Source: Dulcicalothrix desertica PCC 7102
GTDB lineage: Bacteria; Cyanobacteriota; Cyanobacteriia; Cyanobacteriales; Nostocaceae
DNA: 64,000 bases
NCBI RefSeq assembly: GCF_003991905.1
Contig: NZ_RSCL01000001.1
Location: forward strand, 494,643-558,642
Direction of reading: 5' to 3'
Below the pieces are notes generated by a model. The model was not told where the DNA came from, did no database searches, and was given only the letters and a program-made list of their open reading frames with translations. How positions within the stretch are numbered: the stretch's first letter is position 1; each line of letters begins with the position of its first letter. This document shows, one piece after another, positions 59,491 to 64,000 of this stretch. The translations under genes and the position numbers were made by a program.

Positions 59491-61005
59491 TTAAAAGTTA
59501 GCGTGCTTTTTGATATCGGCATTATGTCTACCAGACGTGTAAATTTCAATGACAAATTCTGTTCCATGTCCTAATTGAGAATTGCAACGAATTTTACCAC
59601 GATGGTTTTGTTCAATAATTTGCTTGCTAATGGCTAGTCCTAGTCCCATACTTTTAGCAATGGGTTTTGTTGTAAAAAATGGTTCAAACATGCGTCGCTG
59701 TATATGAGGAAGAATACCCGTCCCGTTATCGTAGATGTGTATTAAGACTTTTTGTTTTTGCTTATTAGATAGGACAGAGGTATTACTTAGTAATGATAAA
59801 TGACTTTGTACTACCTCTGTACTAATCCAAATTTTGGGCATGAAAGAGTTATCATAGTTCAAACGTTCTTCTAGTGCTTCGATGGCATTTGTGAGGAGTG
59901 ATATAAAAACTTGATTTATCTCACTAGGTAGACATTCGACGAGTGGAATATCTCCAAATTCTTTGACGACTTCAATTCCAGGTCGATTTGGCTGTTGTTT
60001 GAGACGATGCTGTAAAATTGCGATGGCGCCTGAGATTGTATGATTTAAATTGATTTTCTTGATTTGACTATCGTCATCAGAAAAGTTGTGCAGTGCAGAA
60101 ACTATTTTTTGAAGTTGTTCTGAACCTGCTTGTAGCGACCATAGTAATTTAATAAAGTCGGTTTTAATAAAGTTGGTATCGAGAGACTGAAGAAAAGTAG
60201 GTAGTGTAGCTGGGGGTGTTGGGTAGTAATGTTCGTAATGTTCGAGCAATTGTATTAAATCTTCAGCGTATTGACTTGCAGAGTATAGAGCGTTGAAGAT
60301 AAATTCAACTGGATCTCGAATTTCTTTGACTAAATCGACGATTAGTTCTCCAAGTGTGGCTATTTTTTCAGAAGAGAGCAACTGCTGCTGAATTTGTTCA
60401 ATATATAAGCTTTGATGGTCGATTTGTTGTAGATATTGGTTTGCTTGCGTTTCGACGCGGTTGCGTGCTTCGGTTTCAGCTTGTAGTTTTGTTAAAAGTT
60501 GAGCTTGTTGAATTGCAACACTAATTTCTCGTGCAATTAATTTAAGGATGCTGCATTCCTGTTGTTCGCAACTTAGCAAGGAGCAACCATTCGCAATTAA
60601 TATTCCCCAAAGAACACGCTCTTTGGTTGAGGCGCCTGAGATACTAAAGTTAGGTGTAAAAATTGGTACAGCGATTGAGTGATTACTGTTTGTATGATTG
60701 AGGTTAGGGGAGGAAATTAAAGAATTTGGAGCAACTGTTGAGTCGTTGCCATGAATAGAATAAATTACGATTTGTTGCGTATCCAAAAACTGTTGTAACT
60801 TTTCAGCGATAGCTTGTAAAGTCGTTGCAAGTTCTGATGCTGGGTTTGTATCGATGATTTGAGTGACTTGTTTGAGTAATTCGCATGACTGGTTGCTGTT
60901 TAAAAGGGTTTGGAGTGGTGGTAATTGTTGGGGTTGAAAATCAACCTCAATAAAATTATGGGTGGCTGGTTCTTCAATGTGCATAGCTGCTGTACGATGG
61001 TTCAA
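59491..61005 (-). CDS. Histidine-kinase-like protein lacking the phosphoacceptor His
   Basis: A 504-residue protein. Residues 45-170 form a GAF-like domain. A coiled coil leads to a HisKA-like region, KIATLGELIVDLVKEIRDPV, where the usual H of the AHEINNP box is K227 (AAA codon, 60325-60327). The ATP-binding part is intact: FISLLTNAIEAL (N box), IYDNGTGI (G1), FEPFFTTKP (F box) and GLGLAISKQII (G2). It may bind ATP but cannot autophosphorylate on His in the normal way. It may act as a scaffold or through a partner kinase. No membrane segment is seen. Confidence 0.82.
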   Translation of the reverse strand: MNHRTAAMHIEEPATHNFIEVDFQPQQLPPLQTLLNSNQSCELLKQVTQIIDTNPASELATTLQAIAEKLQQFLDTQQIVIYSIHGNDSTVAPNSLISSPNLNHTNSNHSIAVPIFTPNFSISGASTKERVLWGILIANGCSLLSCEQQECSILKLIAREISVAIQQAQLLTKLQAETEARNRVETQANQYLQQIDHQSLYIEQIQQQLLSSEKIATLGELIVDLVKEIRDPVEFIFNALYSASQYAEDLIQLLEHYEHYYPTPPATLPTFLQSLDTNFIKTDFIKLLWSLQAGSEQLQKIVSALHNFSDDDSQIKKINLNHTISGAIAILQHRLKQQPNRPGIEVVKEFGDIPLVECLPSEINQVFISLLTNAIEALEERLNYDNSFMPKIWISTEVVQSHLSLLSNTSVLSNKQKQKVLIHIYDNGTGILPHIQRRMFEPFFTTKPIAKSMGLGLAISKQIIEQNHRGKIRCNSQLGHGTEFVIEIYTSGRHNADIKKHANF

Positions 61006-61482
61006 GTATCTTGTAGCTCTACGCGGTCAATTCACCCTGACTGTAAACTTACACTCATTGCTGCGCGCATTAATTGTTAACGACTATTACCAATCGTGTA
61101 CTTAAGTTGTTTGGACGTAAACTGAAAAATGTAATCAATCTCATTACCTTCCACACACGCTTCAAAAAAAAAACAAAAAAAAGACTACATTAAATTCGCT
61201 ATATGTTCCAAGTAATGGCAAAATGAAGTATACATGTTTACATAAAATAAGATTAAACCTATTAATAGACTCGTCTGGCTAGTTTTGTAAGTGTCTGTAA
61301 GCTAACGAGGACAAATGTTTCATAAATTAGTAAAAAAGTCAATACCTAACTGTAGTTTCTTGAACAAAAGCGCTTGTTGGTTCTCGAAGCTGAGGCTACA
61401 TAAATACTTAGCAGTATTTTTAAGTTCATAGATAAAAACTTATCAAATCCATTTATAATCACCGTTCTCAACTAAATGACTG
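61006..61482. other. Divergent intergenic region
   Basis: A gap of 477 bases between two divergent signalling genes, with both promoters. It includes a poly-A stretch near 61165-61182. I see no gene, repeat family or strong hairpin. Confidence 0.45.
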
Positions 61483-63474
61483 ATGACAATTGAAGAAGTT
61501 TTACAGCTAGTAAAAGCAAGCTTTCCCAATGGTTTAACTCCACTTCAAGAACTTGTGTTGCGCGCTTCATGGGAAGGTAAAACTTATACAAGTATCGCAC
61601 TAGAAGCGCACTACGGAGAAGAACGAGTTAGAAAAGTTGCTTCCTCTTTATGGCAATCTTTGAGCGATTTGTGGGAGGAACCAATTCAGAAATCCAACTT
61701 TCGTCAATTATTAGAAGCGCGCGGATTGAATAAGAAGCAGCAGCAAACCATTGCTTTGTTTAGTCGTGCGGTAATACCTATAACGTTAGAATTTCCGAAT
61801 GGTCCGGTATCACTTGATTCACCATTTTATATTAATCGTCCGCCGATTGAGGAAGTTGCTTGCACTCAAATTACCGAATCAGGAGGAGCAATATGTATAA
61901 AAGCAGCCAAAAAAATGGGTAAAAGTTCGCTGGTACTGAGAATTTTGGCACATGCGAACGATGTTGGTTATCAGACTGTGAGTTTAGATTTTCAGCAAGC
62001 GGACACAGCAGTATGTACCAATATTGACAAGTTTTTACGCTGGTTTTGTGCTAACGTCAGTCGAGAGTTAGGAATTTCTTCGGAGTTAGATAATTATTGG
62101 GATAAAGACATGGGTAGCAAAATTAGCTGCTCGATTTATTTTCAGGATTATTTGCTAGCTCCGTTAAAACATCCTGTGGTATTGGTGCTGAATGAAGTAG
62201 ATATAGTGCTAGAGTATCCGGAAATCGCCAGAGATTTTTTACCGTTGTTACGTTCGTGGTACGAGCAGGCAAAATCTCATGATGTCTGGCAGAAACTACG
62301 CTTGGTGCTTGTGCATTCAGAGGAAATCATTATCCCGTTGCGTTTGACTGATTCACCGTTTAATATTGGTTTACCAATTAAGCTAAAGCCGTTTACCTTT
62401 GAAGAAGTTCAGGTTTTAGCAAAGCTACATGGTTTAGATTGGCATAGCGGAGTAGAAGTTGAAAGTTTGATGGCAATGGTAGGAGGACATCCTTACTTAA
62501 TTAGGTTGGCTTTATACTATTTGGTTGGACAAGGAGGACTAGCTGGGAATTTACAGAAATTGCTACAACAGGCGCCGACAGATACAGGGATTTATGATGC
62601 ATATTTGCGTCAATATTTATTATTGTTACGTCAACAACCTGAAATTGCAGCAGCTTTTTATGAGGTAATTACGGCTTCTGCTCCGGTAAAGTTAGAAACA
62701 ATGGCAGCACAACGTTTAGAAAGTTTAGGATTAGTAAATTTGGAAGGTGAGCGTGCGGTGAGCGCGTGTGAATTATTTCGGCTTTACTTTCTGCCTCAAC
62801 TTGATTTTAGCCAAAAAACAACGATTACTCGCGTTGAAGCGTTAGAGCGAGAGAACCAGCAGTTGCGATATCGTTCGAGTGTTGACGAACTAACACAGCT
62901 TGCAACTCGTCGTTACTTTAATACTTACCTACAAATTGAATGGCAGCGTTATGTTGGCGAAAGCGAAAAAGGTACACTGAATGAAAGAACACCGTTATCA
63001 TTGATAATATGCGATATCGACTACTTTAAAATCTACAATAAAACCTACGGAGAAACCGCTGGTGATGACTGTTTGCGTCAAATTGCTAGGGTAATTCAGA
63101 ATGTAGTTAACGATATAGTTGATGATGGCAATAGGTATAATTTGAATGCATCTACTACTGTAAATATGCGGGAGTTGTTCAAGTCGGTATTAGTTGCGCG
63201 CTATAGTGGCGAGGAGTTTGCTGTTCTTACCCGTATGGATGCTGTAACAGCAGTTAGTATTGCTGAGAAAATTCGCGCTTTAATTAAAGAACTAGCAATA
63301 CTTTGTGATTATCCTGGAATCGGAGGACTTCCTGCCAATGTTCTTACCGTCAGTATTGGAGTTGCCAGTATTGTGCCAACAGCACAAACAGAACCTGACA
63401 GTATTGTCACATCTGCTGAAAAAGCACTAAATCTTGCAAAACGTCGAGGACGCGATAAAGTCGTTCTTGGCTAA
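61483..63474 (+). CDS. HTH-AAA ATPase-GGDEF fusion protein
   Basis: A 663-residue fusion. Residues 1-85 form the helical N-terminal domain seen on many cyanobacterial NTPases (LTPLQELVLRASWEGKTYTS, IALEAHYGEERVRKVAS). Residues 110-440 are an AAA-like (AAA-35) ATPase with a P-loop variant KAAKKMGKSSLVLRIL and the Walker B-like VVLVLNEVDIVL. Residues 460-663 are a GGDEF domain (SSVDELTQLATRRYFNTYL, LIICDIDYFKIYNKTYGETA) with SGEEF in place of GGDEF (63204-63218). This could couple nucleotide-dependent sensing to cyclic-di-GMP synthesis, if the variant is active. The domain order is typical of Nostocales signalling proteins. Confidence 0.85.
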   Translation: MTIEEVLQLVKASFPNGLTPLQELVLRASWEGKTYTSIALEAHYGEERVRKVASSLWQSLSDLWEEPIQKSNFRQLLEARGLNKKQQQTIALFSRAVIPITLEFPNGPVSLDSPFYINRPPIEEVACTQITESGGAICIKAAKKMGKSSLVLRILAHANDVGYQTVSLDFQQADTAVCTNIDKFLRWFCANVSRELGISSELDNYWDKDMGSKISCSIYFQDYLLAPLKHPVVLVLNEVDIVLEYPEIARDFLPLLRSWYEQAKSHDVWQKLRLVLVHSEEIIIPLRLTDSPFNIGLPIKLKPFTFEEVQVLAKLHGLDWHSGVEVESLMAMVGGHPYLIRLALYYLVGQGGLAGNLQKLLQQAPTDTGIYDAYLRQYLLLLRQQPEIAAAFYEVITASAPVKLETMAAQRLESLGLVNLEGERAVSACELFRLYFLPQLDFSQKTTITRVEALERENQQLRYRSSVDELTQLATRRYFNTYLQIEWQRYVGESEKGTLNERTPLSLIICDIDYFKIYNKTYGETAGDDCLRQIARVIQNVVNDIVDDGNRYNLNASTTVNMRELFKSVLVARYSGEEFAVLTRMDAVTAVSIAEKIRALIKELAILCDYPGIGGLPANVLTVSIGVASIVPTAQTEPDSIVTSAEKALNLAKRRGRDKVVLG

Positions 63475-63564
63475 AGGAGTTAAAGATAGGACAACAAATA
63501 GTCGAACATACTAGACATACTAAACATTTTAGACTAGACTTAAGAAGTAGTCTAGAAACACGAG

Positions 63565-64000
63565 ATGTCAACAAACTATGTACCACCAAGGGTCGCTGCC
63601 TCTAAACTTGGAGTCAGTACCAAAACGCTCGAAAGGTGGCTCGAAGCGGGGAAAATCGAAGGAATCTTCACCCAAGGAGGTCAAAGAAGATACAACCTTG
63701 ATTCAATTATCCCTATGCGAAGAGGAAATCCCACAGACTCTAGAGCAACCGTACTTTATGCCAGAGTTTCAAGCCGCAGTCAAAAATCTGACCTTGAACA
63801 GCAAATTAACTTTCTTAAGTCTCGTTATCCCGATGCAGAAATTATCACCGACATTGGAAGCGGACTCAACTTCAAACGAAAAGGTCTTCAAGCCTTACTG
63901 GACAGAGTTCTCTCAAACAATATCAAACTTGTTGTCGTTGCCCACAAAGATAGGCTTTGCCGTTTTGGGTTCGATATTATCTCATGGCTCTGTACTAGGC
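63565..64000 (+). CDS. tnpA: IS607-family serine recombinase TnpA, cut by window edge
   Basis: The first 145 codons of an IS607-type transposase, continuing beyond the window. A MerR-like helix-turn-helix (VPPRVAASKLGVSTKTLERW, LEAGKIEGIFTQGGQRRYNL) is followed by a serine resolvase domain with the catalytic Ser in LYARVSSRSQKSDLEQQ and VVVAHKDRLCRFGFD. The start ATG is 90 bases after the GGDEF gene. IS607 elements usually carry tnpB downstream, which would lie outside. The reading frame seems intact up to the edge. Repeated TAGAC boxes lie just upstream (63511-63554). Confidence 0.9.
   Translation, partial: MSTNYVPPRVAASKLGVSTKTLERWLEAGKIEGIFTQGGQRRYNLDSIIPMRRGNPTDSRATVLYARVSSRSQKSDLEQQINFLKSRYPDAEIITDIGSGLNFKRKGLQALLDRVLSNNIKLVVVAHKDRLCRFGFDIISWLCTR

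Overview
The window comes from the chromosome of a filamentous, heterocyst-forming cyanobacterium (order Nostocales). The strongest evidence is a full-length hetR (54787-55686) with a short HetP-family gene 2.8 kb downstream. CAAD, GUN4, EamA, TenA, pentapeptide-repeat, AAA-35/GGDEF and CTB-bacteriocin-type genes, low GC and an ATTGAAAC-type CRISPR repeat all fit. The usual cyanobacterial palindrome HIP1 (GCGATCGC) was not seen by eye. Instead the 6-mer GGCGCC occurs roughly 125 times in 64 kb, about 30 times the chance expectation, and seems to fill the HIP role here. All counts are by eye.

Layout. 0.5-3.1 kb: lipid kinase and metallophosphoesterase. 3.2-4.3 kb: acidic small protein and CAAD membrane protein. 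4.3-6.4 kb: an IS200/IS605-type element with an intact-looking tnpB and a decayed tnpA, next to a 0.3 kb inverted-repeat element. 6.9-12.4 kb: envelope/stress proteins (BON lipoprotein, duplicated YflT-like protein, 1054-residue repeat membrane protein). 12.4-14.6 kb: debris of that last gene, a duplicated 54-residue gene and an orphan double-glycine bacteriocin-like precursor. 14.8-19.6 kb: HEAT-like protein, DUF202 protein, two pentapeptide-repeat proteins, TenA and a Tat-exported beta-carbonic anhydrase. 19.9-20.6 kb: a ten-repeat CRISPR array without cas genes. 20.7-21.1 kb: a peptidoglycan-binding gene split by a MITE. 21.6-30 kb: PLP decarboxylase, YchF, GNAT, 2OG oxygenase, PEP-CTERM-like protein, FAD oxidoreductase. 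29.7-31.8 kb: HTH gene, PIN toxin-antitoxin pair, decayed WD40 gene. 32.1-44.5 kb: subtilase with a companion propeptide-like protein, TM2 protein, excisionase-like antitoxins, truncated glycosyltransferase, zinc dehydrogenase, TPR/coiled-coil protein, phosphohydrolase, hicAB, phosphate permease. 44.8-51.5 kb: three-gene exported-protein operon, sensor kinase, response regulator, GUN4 protein. 52.1-58.7 kb: EamA transporter, hetR, AI-2E-type permease, MsrP/MsrQ-like pair, hetP-like gene. 59.5-63.5 kb: a kinase lacking its phosphoacceptor histidine and an HTH-AAA-GGDEF fusion. The right edge cuts an IS607-type serine recombinase.

Small mobile and palindromic DNA is the other main theme. At least six dispersed families are visible: a GGGACTTCC-ended MITE flanked by TTA, with solo copies of its inner hairpin; a bipartite AGAAACCGGGTTTCT pair (five copies); GATCCCCCC palindromes, one carrying a 207-bp element with a perfect 10-bp target duplication; GTAGAGAC palindromes; a 206-bp element with 33-bp terminal inverted repeats; and GTCATGCTGAGG repeats. 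Several have changed genes: one MITE splits a gene, one element supplies the end of a small gene, and one repeat encodes the tail of a WD40 protein.

Genes that appear to work together are the antitoxin-PIN pair (30250-31001), hicA-hicB (43155-42695), the molybdopterin/cytochrome b pair (58305-56971), the subtilase pair (33908-32124) and the exported-protein operon (47591-44846). The hetR and hetP-like genes belong to the same developmental pathway but are not an operon. No tRNA, rRNA, cas gene or riboswitch was recognised.
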